A stretch of DNA of 64,000 nt from Thermanaerothrix sp034436175 (GCA_964427505.1 CAYRUO010000006.1:1-64000); one strand, 5' to 3'. Positions 1 to 9,122 are shown, numbered from the stretch's first letter. A program made the numbers and translations. Notes: generated from the sequence alone by a model not told the origin.

Positions 1-31
1 CCGGCTTCTGGGGTGTTTCCTCAGGATTCAA
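1..31 (-). CDS. Start of ABC transporter permease (partial, runs off the window)
   Basis: Only the first ten codons are present: a TTG start at 31 preceded by a good Shine-Dalgarno (GGGAGG) just after the stop of the ATPase gene, reading MNPEETPQKP. In BMP-type importers the ATPase gene is normally followed by two permease genes, so a permease is expected here. The peptide itself is too short to identify, so the function is inferred from position only. Confidence 0.45.
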   Translation of the reverse strand, partial: MNPEETPQKP

Positions 32-52
32 CGGACTCCCTCCCTGAATGGA

Positions 53-1609
53 TTAGCCGATTTCTACCGGTTTACGCCCGATCCGTTGGCGGGCTTCCTC
101 GGGTGGCACGCCGGCCATGAGTAACCCAATATAATCTTTGGTGGCTTCGGCAGCGGGGACGATGGCCACAATTTGCCCACGATACATGACCGCCACCCGA
201 TCTGAAAGCTGGAGAATTTCATCCAACTCGGTGGAAGCCAGCAGCACGGCTACTCCCTGGCTGCGTTTCTCCAGGATTTGCTGATGAATGTATTCAATTG
301 AACCCACATCTAAACCGCGTGTGGGTTGAGCGGCAACCAACAGGCGAATTGGGCGTGAAAGTTCACGGGCTACGATAACTTTCTGCTGGTTACCCCCCGA
401 AAGCGCACTGCACTGGGTAAATACATTGGGTGTGCGAATGTCGTATTGTTTAACCAGGATTTCGGCGTGTTGGCGCACTGCTTCCCATTCCATGCGCCGA
501 CCATGGGCAAACGGGGGTTTGTAGTAAGTGCGTAGAATAAGATTGTCCATAACCGGGAAAGCCAGCACCAGGCCATCGCGTTGGCGATCCTCGGGAATGT
601 ATCCGGTGCCGAGTTCGGTGATGACCCGCGGCGGTGCATTGGTGACATCTTGGCCCAAGAGGCGCACTCGCCCCTCTAAAATATGCCGATGACCGGTTAT
701 GGCTTCGATGAGTTCGGTTTGGCCATTTCCCTGCACGCCAGCAATACCAAGGATTTCCCCACTGCGCACATCGAAGGAAACGTGATCCACCGCTAATTGG
801 CCGAGTTCATCGGCGACCAAGAGGTTCTCCACCTCAAGGACGGGTTCGCCGGGTTCGCTGGGCGGGCGTTCCAGTTCCAACTGCACCTCGCGCCCAACCA
901 TCATCGAGGCAAGGCGATATTGATCGGCTTCCTCTGGTCGCACACTCCCAACCACTCGCCCGCGGCGGATAACGGTGATCAGGTCGGCGATTTCCAGTAC
1001 TTCACGCAACTTGTGCGAAATGAAAATAATGGATTTGCCCTGATCCACCAACGAGCGCATGATGACGAATAATTCATCCACCTCTTGGGGGGTGAGCACC
1101 GCGGTTGGCTCATCCAGGATGAGAATATCGGCTTTGCGGTAGAGCAGTTTAATGATCTCGACACGCTGCTGAACCCCGACCGGCAAATCTTTAACGTAGG
1201 CATACGGGTCAACGGCCAATCCATATTGTTCGGAGATGGCACGTACACGGGCAGCAGCGGCTTCGCGGTCCAAGAAACCGTCAAAGCGAGTGGATTCTTC
1301 CCCCAACATAACATTTTCAGTAACCGTGAATACGGGAATCAACATGAAGTGCTGGTGCACCATGCCGATCCCCTGAGCGATGGCGTCAGCGGGGGAATGG
1401 ATGGTCACCTTTTGCCCGTTGATGAAAATCTCACCCTCATCCGGCTGATAGAGACCATAGAGAATGTTCATCAACGTCGTCTTACCCGCGCCGTTCTCCC
1501 CCAGTAAGGCGTGAATTTGACCTTTTTCAAGGGTTAGGTTGATATGATCATTGGCTAAAACACCGGGGAAACGCTTGGTGATCCCGCGTAATTCAAGGAT
1601 TGGGGTCAT
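53..1609 (-). CDS. ABC transporter ATP-binding protein, BMP/simple-sugar type (double ATPase)
   Basis: A 518-residue protein with two fused ABC ATPase domains, as in the cytoplasmic energising subunit of nucleoside or simple-sugar importers (YufO/RbsA type). The first domain has a full Walker A (GENGAGKTT, about residue 37) and Walker B (ILILDEPTA). The second has a degenerate Walker A (GVQGNGQTE) and a strong signature LSGGNQQK. This asymmetry is usual for the family. The gene lies downstream of a BmpA-like lipoprotein and directly upstream of a probable permease, so the set forms one importer. The substrate is most likely a nucleoside or related compound, by family analogy; sugar cannot be excluded. 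Confidence 0.92.
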   Translation of the reverse strand: MTPILELRGITKRFPGVLANDHINLTLEKGQIHALLGENGAGKTTLMNILYGLYQPDEGEIFINGQKVTIHSPADAIAQGIGMVHQHFMLIPVFTVTENVMLGEESTRFDGFLDREAAAARVRAISEQYGLAVDPYAYVKDLPVGVQQRVEIIKLLYRKADILILDEPTAVLTPQEVDELFVIMRSLVDQGKSIIFISHKLREVLEIADLITVIRRGRVVGSVRPEEADQYRLASMMVGREVQLELERPPSEPGEPVLEVENLLVADELGQLAVDHVSFDVRSGEILGIAGVQGNGQTELIEAITGHRHILEGRVRLLGQDVTNAPPRVITELGTGYIPEDRQRDGLVLAFPVMDNLILRTYYKPPFAHGRRMEWEAVRQHAEILVKQYDIRTPNVFTQCSALSGGNQQKVIVARELSRPIRLLVAAQPTRGLDVGSIEYIHQQILEKRSQGVAVLLASTELDEILQLSDRVAVMYRGQIVAIVPAAEATKDYIGLLMAGVPPEEARQRIGRKPVEIG

Positions 1610-1730
1610 TGGAACTCCAAGCCAGAAAGATTGGTATCATTTTACCATAATGTCAGAGGATTTTTATCCTGAGTACTCGCGAAACTTGTCTATTTATTTA
1701 TGACAATATCTTGGGGCTGGAGTGAAAATA

Positions 1731-1762
1731 AAGAGGGGCTGCGCGACATCAGCCCCTCTTTT
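1731..1762 (-). terminator. Rho-independent terminator after the BMP lipoprotein gene
   Basis: Perfect 10-bp inverted repeat (AAGAGGGGCT / AGCCCCTCTT) with a 10-nt loop. On the minus strand it is followed by TTTATTTT. It lies 17 nt past the stop of the lipoprotein gene and before the ATPase gene, so it probably lets only part of transcription continue, making more binding protein than ATPase. Confidence 0.85.
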
Positions 1763-1778
1763 AAGCGTCTCGCTTGAA

Positions 1779-2816
1779 TTACGGTGTGGTCTTGATCTTG
1801 CCGGCGATGATATCGGCCTTGACCTGATCCAATTCGGCTTTCAATTGGTCGGAGATCACACCAGCGGGGAAGTTGGCGATGCCAACGCCCTCGTTCTCCA
1901 GCGTGCCAACGTAGACACCACCCTTGAAGGTACCCTTGACCACCTGTTCAACGGCGGCGAACACGGCGTTGTCCATACGCTTCATGATCGAGGTGAGGAT
2001 GATGGGGGTATACTGGGAAGCGCTGACCGTCCAGTCGGTGTCCACACCGATGATCCACGCATTACCCCGTTCCTGCACTGCCGCGGCAGTACCAAGGCCA
2101 ACCGGTCCGGCTACAGGCAGGATGATGTCGGCACCCTCATCCATCAGGGTCAAGCCCATCTGGCGGCCATCGTCGGTGCTTTCAAAATTGCCGGTGAAGA
2201 GCCCGGTCTGTTTTTCGGGGTCCCAACCCAGCACCTCCACATTGGTGCCGTGCTTCTCGTTATAATAGCGGACACCCAGGGCGAAGCCATCCATGAAGAC
2301 GGTTACCGGCGGGATCTGGATGCCACCAAAGGTACCCACTTTGCCGGTCTTGGTCACGCCCGCAGCGGCATAGCCGGCGAGGAAGGCCGCCTGATCGGTA
2401 GCGAAGGTCAGACCGAGGACGTTGTTAAGCGGCGGGTCGTAGGCAAAATCCACAATGGCGAATTTTTGATCCGGATTCTTCTCTGCAGCGGCTTTGGTCG
2501 CGTCCCCGAGCAGGAAGCCCACGGTGACGATGAGATCGCACTTCTCTTCGATGAAGGCATTGATGTTCTTTTCATAGTCGGTCTGCTGCTGGGATTCCAG
2601 GTATTTACCCTCGACACCCAGTTTGGCGACGGCATCCTCAACGCCCTTCCATGCGGTTGCATTGAAGGATTTGTCATCAATGCCACCCACATCGGTAACC
2701 TGGCAAATTTTGACTTTCTTGGCTGCTGGGGTGGGGGTGGCGGCAGGCTGGCAGGCGGCCAAGACCAGCGCCAACACAATTAGAGCAGCGAAAACAAGGT
2801 ACAACTTCTTTTGCAT
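1779..2816 (-). CDS. BMP family ABC transporter substrate-binding lipoprotein
   Basis: A 345-residue lipoprotein: a hydrophobic signal sequence ends in the lipobox LAAC with the modified Cys at residue 22, followed by a Thr/Pro/Ala linker. The mature part matches the BmpA/Med (PnrA-like) fold, including the N-terminal stretch on a GGIDDKSFN pattern and the AFLAGYAAA segment. Such proteins capture purine nucleosides or similar ligands at the outer face of the membrane and pass them to the ABC importer encoded downstream. A strong Shine-Dalgarno (AAGGAGGAG) supports the ATG at 2816. Ligand identity is inferred from the family. Confidence 0.92.
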   Translation of the reverse strand: MQKKLYLVFAALIVLALVLAACQPAATPTPAAKKVKICQVTDVGGIDDKSFNATAWKGVEDAVAKLGVEGKYLESQQQTDYEKNINAFIEEKCDLIVTVGFLLGDATKAAAEKNPDQKFAIVDFAYDPPLNNVLGLTFATDQAAFLAGYAAAGVTKTGKVGTFGGIQIPPVTVFMDGFALGVRYYNEKHGTNVEVLGWDPEKQTGLFTGNFESTDDGRQMGLTLMDEGADIILPVAGPVGLGTAAAVQERGNAWIIGVDTDWTVSASQYTPIILTSIMKRMDNAVFAAVEQVVKGTFKGGVYVGTLENEGVGIANFPAGVISDQLKAELDQVKADIIAGKIKTTP

Positions 2817-2903
2817 TTGGATTTCTCCTCCTTACCGGATTATGAGATTTTGTATCATGGGGAGACAGGCAGACAACAACTTCCCTCCCCACGGGCTGTT
2901 TTT

Positions 2904-2932
2904 AGTATATGCTTGATTGTAAAAGGTTGCAA
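2904..2932 (-). promoter_or_regulatory. Sigma-A type promoter of the BMP lipoprotein gene
   Basis: On the minus strand TTGCAA (2927-2932) is separated by exactly 17 bp from TATACT (2904-2909). The leader of about 80 nt contains an inverted repeat (TGGGGAG / CTCCCCA, near 2858-2888) and a Shine-Dalgarno. The hexamers are the same as those in front of mraZ in this window. Confidence 0.7.
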
Positions 2933-2970
2933 GTGACTGATGTCATGGATTTGAACTTACCTCCAGGGGG

Positions 2971-4131
2971 TTAACCATAACGCCCGAATTCAAGCGCTGC
3001 CTCTATCATTGCCATGATATTCTGCGGTGGGACTTCGTTGGTGATCGAGTGCACCGCGGCCAGTAAATACCCGCCGTTTTCTCCCAGGATCTCGATGACG
3101 CGCTTCACTTCTTGCCGCACCTCATTAGGTTGCCCGGCGGAAAGCACCGTTTGGGTGTCTATGCCGCCGCAGAAGATGAGATTCCTTCCGTAACGGCGCT
3201 TGAGGTCACCCAGATTCCCCATTTGACCGGCACTAGTTTGAATAGGATTGAGGATATCCACGCCGATTTCCACGAAGTCATCCAAGAAGGCACTAACGTC
3301 ACCATCGGAATGGAAGAAGATCTTCGCCGGGCTGTGGGCTTTGGCAAAGGCGATGATCTCGGCATGAATGGGTTTGAGAATGCGACGATACAATCGAGGC
3401 GAGATCAGAGGGCCGTTTTGAGCCCCCAGATCGTCGCCAAGGATGAGGATATCAACGTTCTCCCCCAATGCCGCAAGGAAGTGTCCTAGGTGGGTCAGGC
3501 AAACCGATTTGATCTTTTCGAGCAGGGCTTGGGCAAAATCCGGGCGCTCGACCAGATTGACCAAAAAGGTTTCCATTCCTTGTAGTTGGCACGCGCGTTC
3601 CAGAGGGGCGATCAACCAGGGAGCGGCAACAATGGCGTAGTAATTGTCTCGTGCGAGTTGGCTGGCCTCTGCAGAGAGATGAGCATAACGCGAAGGATCA
3701 TCCATGTCCGGCCAGTGGGGGTAGGACACGATGTCTTCTGGGGTTTGTGCTTGGGCGAGGGGGTGAATGCTGGGGTAGAAAAAATCCGGTGCGATCTCGG
3801 TTTGTCCAACACCCCAGTCATCCCAATAAGGGCTGCCTGGGGGGCGACCGCGATTTCGCTGATAGGTTGAAGCCGGAAAGCGGTCCTGAATGCCTCTAAC
3901 ATCGCTGTGCAGGCGTTCTAGCACCACCTCTTCCATCCGCGGCGCACCCAATTCGGGCCAATCATAGAGGTATGCCTCAATGGTGGGCTCTAGTCCCAGA
4001 TACGTCTTGAGGTTGAGATAGGCCTGGGATAAGATGCCGGTAGTAAGATCGGCTCCGATGAAAATAGGCACCCGATCCGGAGTCTCGTGGGCTAGAACGG
4101 CTAACACGCGCTCACGTGGCGTCAGGGGCAT
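2971..4131 (-). CDS. Uroporphyrinogen decarboxylase (URO-D) family protein
   Basis: A 386-residue TIM-barrel protein of the URO-D/methyltransferase superfamily. It begins with the typical TPRERVLAVLAHETPDRVP segment and ends with a GGIDTQTVL loop, as in the many URO-D-like proteins of Chloroflexota and Firmicutes that are not heme enzymes. Some relatives (MtaA, CmuA) transfer methyl groups to corrinoid or thiol cofactors; the true substrate is unknown. No heme genes are nearby. It follows an MFS transporter gene by 33 nt on the same strand, so co-transcription with trmD and the transporter is possible. Confidence 0.85.
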   Translation of the reverse strand: MPLTPRERVLAVLAHETPDRVPIFIGADLTTGILSQAYLNLKTYLGLEPTIEAYLYDWPELGAPRMEEVVLERLHSDVRGIQDRFPASTYQRNRGRPPGSPYWDDWGVGQTEIAPDFFYPSIHPLAQAQTPEDIVSYPHWPDMDDPSRYAHLSAEASQLARDNYYAIVAAPWLIAPLERACQLQGMETFLVNLVERPDFAQALLEKIKSVCLTHLGHFLAALGENVDILILGDDLGAQNGPLISPRLYRRILKPIHAEIIAFAKAHSPAKIFFHSDGDVSAFLDDFVEIGVDILNPIQTSAGQMGNLGDLKRRYGRNLIFCGGIDTQTVLSAGQPNEVRQEVKRVIEILGENGGYLLAAVHSITNEVPPQNIMAMIEAALEFGRYG

Positions 4132-4164
4132 GAGGATGAACCCTTCTAGAGGATGAGCCGCGGT

Positions 4165-5442
4165 TTAGTCGGCGGGCACCGGTTGGGGGCGGTGGGCTTT
4201 GGCTTCTCCGCGGCGCACGCCAAGCATCATTATCAGAGCCATCATCATGAAGATGGGGGCAACGATCATAATCAGAGCATAATTTTCGCCGCTAAACTGA
4301 ATGATCCAGCCGTTGAGGTTAGGGCCAACAATGGCGGCAAGGGTGGAGAACAGGTAGTAGAGCCCGGTATAGGTGCCAATGTGCAGATCATCGGTCATAT
4401 CCACAACCATGGGCAGTGAATTGATGTTGATTAACGCCCAGGCGATGCCTGCTACCATCAGCGATAACCCGGCAACCGGGACATTGCCGACCACTGGTAA
4501 GCGGAAGAGAGAGGTGTTTAGGACTGCCACTGGGGTAAAGAAAAGCACTAACATTACTGTGGTCAGCAGGATGATCCCGCTGATGATGGTATTGCGGCGT
4601 CCTAAACGGCTACCCAAAAAACCTGCCGGAAGCGCAAAGAGGACGAACAAGAGGGAGAGTTGCCCCAAGAGGCGCGCGCCATCGGCTTCTGAGATGCCTA
4701 GATGGTTGACGGCATAAAGGGTGAAGAAGGCTTCAATGGCATTGTAGGCAACAAACCAGAAGAAGATTGCCAGCAGGATACGCAGCGCGCTTTTTTCTTC
4801 CGCCGTGATTACCTGGCGCAGGCCGTGCCACAAACTGGGTTGGGTTTGGTCGGTGACTTCGTATTCTTTGGGTTCACGAATAAAGGCAAACACCATAAGC
4901 GTGGCCAGAATAACCAGCGCGGACCCCAGCCAGAAGGGGTAGTTAGGGTTCATCTCGTAGAGGGTAGCACCGATCAGAAAGGCGATAATTGCACCTACAC
5001 CCCCCATGAAGTTGATGATCCCGTTGGCTTGTGAGCGGTACCGGGAAGGGGTGATATCCGGCATCAGGGCTACCACCGGGGTGCGCCAAAAGGCCATACT
5101 GAGGATCAGGGTGATGGTGCAGGCCATGAAAAAGGGGAGAAAAGTTTGTAAGGGGATTAATCCGAATGCTAGGGCTGAGATGGGAGCACCGGCTAGAATG
5201 AAGGGCAGACGCCGACCAATCGGTGTGCGCAAGCGATCCGACCAGGCGCCGACCGGGGGTTGAATGAAAAGCGCGGTGAGGTTATCCAGTGTCATAAAAA
5301 AACCAATGATACCGGGGGGAATGTTAAAGCGATTGTGTAGAAAGATGGGGACGTAAGCGTTATAAACGCTCCAGATGACACTGACGCCGAAGAAACCAAA
5401 ACCGAGCAGAAAGATTTTACCGAAAGAGAAGCGCGGTTTCAT
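4165..5442 (-). CDS. MFS transporter, glycoside/cation symporter-like
   Basis: A 425-residue integral membrane protein with about 12 hydrophobic segments. The N-terminal half has SDRLRTPIGRRLPFI, the loop between helices 2 and 3 typical of the sucrose/melibiose (SLC45 or GPH-like) branch of the major facilitator superfamily. A sugar or glycoside taken up with a cation is therefore the most likely substrate, by inference. It sits 4 nt downstream of trmD, so it probably shares that transcript, and 33 nt upstream of the URO-D-like gene. The C-terminus is short and charged. Confidence 0.85.
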   Translation of the reverse strand: MKPRFSFGKIFLLGFGFFGVSVIWSVYNAYVPIFLHNRFNIPPGIIGFFMTLDNLTALFIQPPVGAWSDRLRTPIGRRLPFILAGAPISALAFGLIPLQTFLPFFMACTITLILSMAFWRTPVVALMPDITPSRYRSQANGIINFMGGVGAIIAFLIGATLYEMNPNYPFWLGSALVILATLMVFAFIREPKEYEVTDQTQPSLWHGLRQVITAEEKSALRILLAIFFWFVAYNAIEAFFTLYAVNHLGISEADGARLLGQLSLLFVLFALPAGFLGSRLGRRNTIISGIILLTTVMLVLFFTPVAVLNTSLFRLPVVGNVPVAGLSLMVAGIAWALININSLPMVVDMTDDLHIGTYTGLYYLFSTLAAIVGPNLNGWIIQFSGENYALIMIVAPIFMMMALIMMLGVRRGEAKAHRPQPVPAD

Positions 5443-5446
5443 AGAA

Positions 5447-6241
5447 TCAGGTTTCCTTTCTGGGTGAAGTTGATGTGGAGTCGGATTGATCAGGTGTGAG
5501 AGATGACCAACCTGCTTGTTGCTTTAACCGCTCTAGAAATTGGCGGTCGGCGTCACTGAGCGAGGCTTTTTGAAGTAAATCGGGACGGCGTTGCCATGTA
5601 CGCAAGAGGGCCTGCTCCCGCCGCCAGCGGGCGATAGCGGCGTGATTTCCGGAGAGGAGAATATCTGGCACCCGCCAGCCGCGAAACTCGGCCGGGCGGG
5701 TGTACTGAGGATATTCCAGCAAACCGCTTGCAAACGAGTCGTCAATAGCGCCGTCAGGATCGCCGAGCACACCGGGGATCAGACGGCTGACGCTGTCAAT
5801 AATGACCAGCGCGGGCAACTCGCCACCGGTGAGCACATAATCCCCGATCGAGATTTCATCGGTCACCAGGTGCTCACGCACCCGCTCATCTATCCCTTCA
5901 TAATGACCGCAAAGAAGGGCAATGCGCGGCAGTGTTGCCAGTTCCCGCGCGATATCCTGGTTATAAGTGCGCCCCTGGGGGGATAGCAAAATTAACGGGC
6001 ATGCGGGTGGAATCCCTAAGACGGCTTCCACGGCGCGAAAGATGGGCTCGGGTTTCATCACCATGCCGCCCCCGCCGCCAAAGGGGGTGTCATCGGCGGT
6101 GCGGTGCTTGTCGGTGGTGTAGTCCCGAATGTTGTGGATATGGACTTCAACCAGACCACGTTGAATGGCGCGTTTGAGGATGCTTTCTTCGAGATAGGGT
6201 TGAATCAGGGTAGGAAAGAGCGTAAAGACATCAAACCGCAT
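5447..6241 (-). CDS. trmD: tRNA (guanine-37-N1)-methyltransferase TrmD
   Basis: A 264-residue SPOUT-class enzyme that methylates G37 next to the anticodon using S-adenosylmethionine, preventing frameshifts. It begins MRFDVFTLFP and has the trefoil-knot motifs LLSPQGRTYNQ and LCGHYEGIDERV, followed by DEISIGDYVLTGGE. It is somewhat longer than the usual 240-250 residues because of a Ser/Thr-rich tail. Unlike the usual rimM-trmD-rplS setting, no ribosomal protein gene adjoins it here. A -10 box (TAAAAT) lies only 6 nt upstream of the ATG, which suggests a leaderless mRNA. Confidence 0.96.
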   Translation of the reverse strand: MRFDVFTLFPTLIQPYLEESILKRAIQRGLVEVHIHNIRDYTTDKHRTADDTPFGGGGGMVMKPEPIFRAVEAVLGIPPACPLILLSPQGRTYNQDIARELATLPRIALLCGHYEGIDERVREHLVTDEISIGDYVLTGGELPALVIIDSVSRLIPGVLGDPDGAIDDSFASGLLEYPQYTRPAEFRGWRVPDILLSGNHAAIARWRREQALLRTWQRRPDLLQKASLSDADRQFLERLKQQAGWSSLTPDQSDSTSTSPRKET

Positions 6242-6247
6242 AACCTG

Positions 6248-6277
6248 ATTTTATATCTAGCCTCATGGAATGGGCAA
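6248..6277 (-). promoter_or_regulatory. trmD promoter, leaderless layout
   Basis: On the minus strand TTGCCC (6272-6277), an 18-bp spacer and TAAAAT (6248-6253) are followed after only 6 nt by the trmD ATG. Transcription would begin at or next to the start codon. There is no Shine-Dalgarno. Confidence 0.5.
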
Positions 6278-6328
6278 GCCCATGTGCGATTGAAGATAGA
6301 GGTCTAAATCTCGTTCATTGCGCAATCC

Positions 6329-6357
6329 TTGACGTTAATTTTAGGGCAAGGTAAGAT
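6329..6357 (+). promoter_or_regulatory. Promoter of the first TPR gene, leaderless layout
   Basis: TTGACG (6329-6334), a 17-bp spacer and TAAGAT (6352-6357) lie directly before the ATG at 6364, with a gap of 6 nt. The expected transcription start coincides with the start codon. Confidence 0.65.
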
Positions 6358-6363
6358 GCAGAT

Positions 6364-7614
6364 ATGTATTTGCGAGGAAGTCGTTTCAATCTAAATCGGC
6401 GGCGACGCCGTTCAAACCCCGTGCGGGTAGCGATTTTAATGGTTCTGGTGGGGGCGGCGCTGTACTTTAACCAGTTTGTGGTCCCTCAAACACCGCCGTT
6501 GTTTGTGCCCACCCCTACGCCGACTCGCGCCCCCGAGTCCTATGCTATGGAGGCTGAACAACTGGTCAGCCAGGGCAAATTTTTGCCCGCGATTCAACTT
6601 TACCGTGAGGCGCTTTTAGTAGATCCGCGCAACCCTGCCTATCATTTAGCCTTAGCCCGTCTGTATATTTACACCAAAAACTACCAGCAGGCGCTTGAAA
6701 CGGCGGGAAATGCCTTATTGCAGAATCCCAATAACGCCCAGGCGTTGGCTCTGCGCGGTTACGCCTTGGGGCTAATGGGTGACTATCTTCAAGCCGAGGC
6801 AACGCTCAATCAAGCCATTGAACTTGACCCGAATAACCCCGTACCCTATGCTTATTTGGCAGAGGTGTTGGGGCTAAAAGTGCAAAATGGCGAAGGGGAT
6901 CTGGTGACGCTGAACCGTGCCATAGATCTTTCGCGTAAGGCGCAGAGTTTGGGGCCGGATCTGCTGGAAACGCATCGAGCGCGGGGATTGGTCTTAGAAT
7001 TGACGGCCAATTACGCCGATGCGGCGCGTGAGTTTGAGGCGGCGATTGCCCAAAATAAGTACATTGCGGATCTGTACCTTGCGTTGGGGCGAAATTATCG
7101 CGCTATACCCGATTACCCTAAAGCCATTCAAGCCTTTGGGAACGCTATTCCGTTAATGCCTACTGACCCCTTGCCTTATATGTATCTTTCGAAGACTTAT
7201 CTGGCAACCGGCGAACTTACGCGGGCACTGCAATACGCCGAGCAGGCGCTCAGTCACGCCCCCACAGATCCTTATCTGTATGGCAATCTTGGGGTGATCT
7301 ATTACCGCACCCGGGATTATGTGCGTGCAATTCAGTATCTGCGTATTGCGGTGCGTGGGGGTACTAGCGAAGATGGTCAGCCTGTTCAAGGGTTGGCTCT
7401 GGATTATTATCCGATTTCGGAATATTATTACACCTACGGGCTGGCCTTAGCCCGTACGGGTGAGTGCGAAGAAGCCGTGCAGATAGCTCGGGCCCTTTTA
7501 CAGGGTGTGAGTAATGAAGATATTGCGGTGAGCAATGCTCAGGAGATTATTAACATTTGCGGTGGTCAGGTGAGCGGAGCGGCAATAACGCCTTTGCCCT
7601 CCGCGACGCCGTGA
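6364..7614 (+). CDS. Membrane-anchored TPR protein (copy 1)
   Basis: A 416-residue protein with a basic N-terminus (RRRRRSNP), one transmembrane segment (about residues 20-37), a Pro/Thr linker (PTPTPTRAP) and then a long run of tetratricopeptide repeats, with repeated NPNNAQALALRG or DPNNPVPYAYLAE type units. TPR domains bind protein partners; the topology suggests that they face the outside of the membrane. The gene is followed 16 nt later by a paralogue with the same architecture. The partner is unknown. Confidence 0.8.
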   Translation: MYLRGSRFNLNRRRRRSNPVRVAILMVLVGAALYFNQFVVPQTPPLFVPTPTPTRAPESYAMEAEQLVSQGKFLPAIQLYREALLVDPRNPAYHLALARLYIYTKNYQQALETAGNALLQNPNNAQALALRGYALGLMGDYLQAEATLNQAIELDPNNPVPYAYLAEVLGLKVQNGEGDLVTLNRAIDLSRKAQSLGPDLLETHRARGLVLELTANYADAAREFEAAIAQNKYIADLYLALGRNYRAIPDYPKAIQAFGNAIPLMPTDPLPYMYLSKTYLATGELTRALQYAEQALSHAPTDPYLYGNLGVIYYRTRDYVRAIQYLRIAVRGGTSEDGQPVQGLALDYYPISEYYYTYGLALARTGECEEAVQIARALLQGVSNEDIAVSNAQEIINICGGQVSGAAITPLPSATP

Positions 7615-7630
7615 AGGCGAGAAAAGGATT

Positions 7631-8968
7631 ATGGTGCTCAAAATAGAAGAGAAAAAGCCGCTATTTCGACGGCGGCGCCCTCAAGATAACCCTTACCGGG
7701 TGGTGGTTTTAGCTTTTCTGATCCTGGGAGGAATGTTGCTGCTTCGGGCTTATGATGCGCGTGCAATTCAGCCCTTGTTTATGCCCACACCCACACCGAC
7801 ACGGGCGGCCAATTCCTACGCCTTGGAGGCCGAAACGCAATTTTTCGCCGGTAACCTGGGGGCGGCTATCGAAGCCTACCAAAAGGCGGTGCAAATTGAT
7901 CCCCAAAATGCGCGCCTTTATGCGGAACTGGCTCGCATCCAAACCTATTCATCCAGTCTGCTGACCACCGACGCCGAGCGCAAGACGCGACTTCAAGAAG
8001 CCTTGCAAAATATCAATAAAGCGGCGGAACTTAATCCGGATGATACCTTAGTTCACGCCATTCGCGCGTTTGTGCTGGACTGGAATGCCAATCCTGTGCT
8101 TGCGGGCGAGGAAGCGCCGCGTTTGCTGGTTGAAGCCGAGCAAGCCGCTCTACGTGCGCTGCAATTGGATAGCCAAAACGCGTTAGCGTTAGCCTATTAC
8201 GCCGAGGTGTTGGTAGATCAACAAAAATGGGGGCAGGCCGAGGAATATATTCAGATTGCGTTGCAACGTGACCCGTCGCTGATGGACGTGCATCGGGTCA
8301 GCGGGTATGTTCAGGAATCTCTGAGTAATTACGAAGGGGCGATCCAAGAATACCTACAGGCGATAAAAATAACCCCCAACTTTACCCCCCTATACATTTC
8401 CATTGGGGCAAATTTACGGCAGTTAAAGCGCTACGACGAGGCGCTTGAATACTTTGCGAAAGCCGTGGAGATTAACCAGCGTCTTGGGGTTAAAGACCCC
8501 ATTCCCTATCTTTCGATTGCGAAAACTTACTCTCAGAAAGGGGAGTTCTTTGCGGCGGCGCTGAACGTGCGGGCGGCGTTGGAGATGATCCCGGACAACC
8601 CGGATGTGTATGGGCAGTTAGGGATGGTCTATTTCAAATCCCGTAATTATGAAAGCGCGATCCCGGCGCTCAAGTGTGCAGTACGCGGGTGTTCGGCAGA
8701 AGAATCATGTGAGGTGCGGCGCTGTAACCCGGAGACGGATCGCCCGACGGCGATTCAGGGCCTACCGTTGAGTGACAGTACTGTGGTGTACTACTACACC
8801 TATGGGGCGGCGCTGGCGGGGATGCATCGCCCTTCGAACAATTATTGTGCAGAGGCTATGCAAGTATTGGCCGAGGTGCGGCAGGCTTATGCTCAGGATA
8901 CCGTGGTCATGGGTATCGTTGAACCGAGTGAACGTATTTGCGAATCGTTTGGCTACACACGTCCCTAA
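7631..8968 (+). CDS. Membrane-anchored TPR protein (copy 2)
   Basis: A 445-residue paralogue of the preceding gene: basic N-terminus, one transmembrane segment, the same linker (PLFMPTPTPTRA against PLFVPTPTPTRA) and a TPR array. It differs by an insert of Cys-rich sequence near the C-terminus (CAVRGCSAEESCEVRRC), which could form disulfides if the domain is outside the cell. It is almost certainly co-transcribed with copy 1. The two probably arose by tandem duplication. Confidence 0.8.
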   Translation: MVLKIEEKKPLFRRRRPQDNPYRVVVLAFLILGGMLLLRAYDARAIQPLFMPTPTPTRAANSYALEAETQFFAGNLGAAIEAYQKAVQIDPQNARLYAELARIQTYSSSLLTTDAERKTRLQEALQNINKAAELNPDDTLVHAIRAFVLDWNANPVLAGEEAPRLLVEAEQAALRALQLDSQNALALAYYAEVLVDQQKWGQAEEYIQIALQRDPSLMDVHRVSGYVQESLSNYEGAIQEYLQAIKITPNFTPLYISIGANLRQLKRYDEALEYFAKAVEINQRLGVKDPIPYLSIAKTYSQKGEFFAAALNVRAALEMIPDNPDVYGQLGMVYFKSRNYESAIPALKCAVRGCSAEESCEVRRCNPETDRPTAIQGLPLSDSTVVYYYTYGAALAGMHRPSNNYCAEAMQVLAEVRQAYAQDTVVMGIVEPSERICESFGYTRP

Positions 8969-9014
8969 ACGCCGCTTTAAATATCAGAGTTTTATAAGAA
9001 TTGCTTAAAACCTC

Positions 9015-9043
9015 TTGACTTCTACCCTGAAGATGGGTATGAT
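9015..9043 (+). promoter_or_regulatory. groESL promoter
   Basis: TTGACT (9015-9020), a 17-bp spacer and TATGAT (9038-9043). It lies just upstream of the CIRCE operator and 80 nt before groES, the standard arrangement for an HrcA-repressed heat-shock promoter. Confidence 0.85.
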
Positions 9044-9053
9044 ACAGGGCGGT

Positions 9054-9080
9054 TTAGCACTCTCGAGCCATGAGTGCTAA
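9054..9080 (+). promoter_or_regulatory. CIRCE operator (HrcA binding site)
   Basis: A perfect match to the consensus TTAGCACTC-N9-GAGTGCTAA (arms 9054-9062 and 9072-9080). It lies just downstream of the -10 box, covering the start of the groES leader. HrcA is known to bind this element and repress groESL until heat shock. hrcA itself is not in the window. Confidence 0.97.
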
Positions 9081-9122
9081 AATGTCGGATCAATCAACCC
9101 AATTCTCGAACGGGAGGTATCT

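Noticed and set aside
1722..2783. 353-codon open frame on the plus strand
   Set aside because: It is antisense to the BMP lipoprotein gene, which has clear family features; no Shine-Dalgarno and no recognisable protein.
2817..2970. Possible purine riboswitch before the BMP lipoprotein gene
   Set aside because: The leader has a weak TCATAATC-like match, but the rest of the aptamer core is missing and too little room remains before the start codon.
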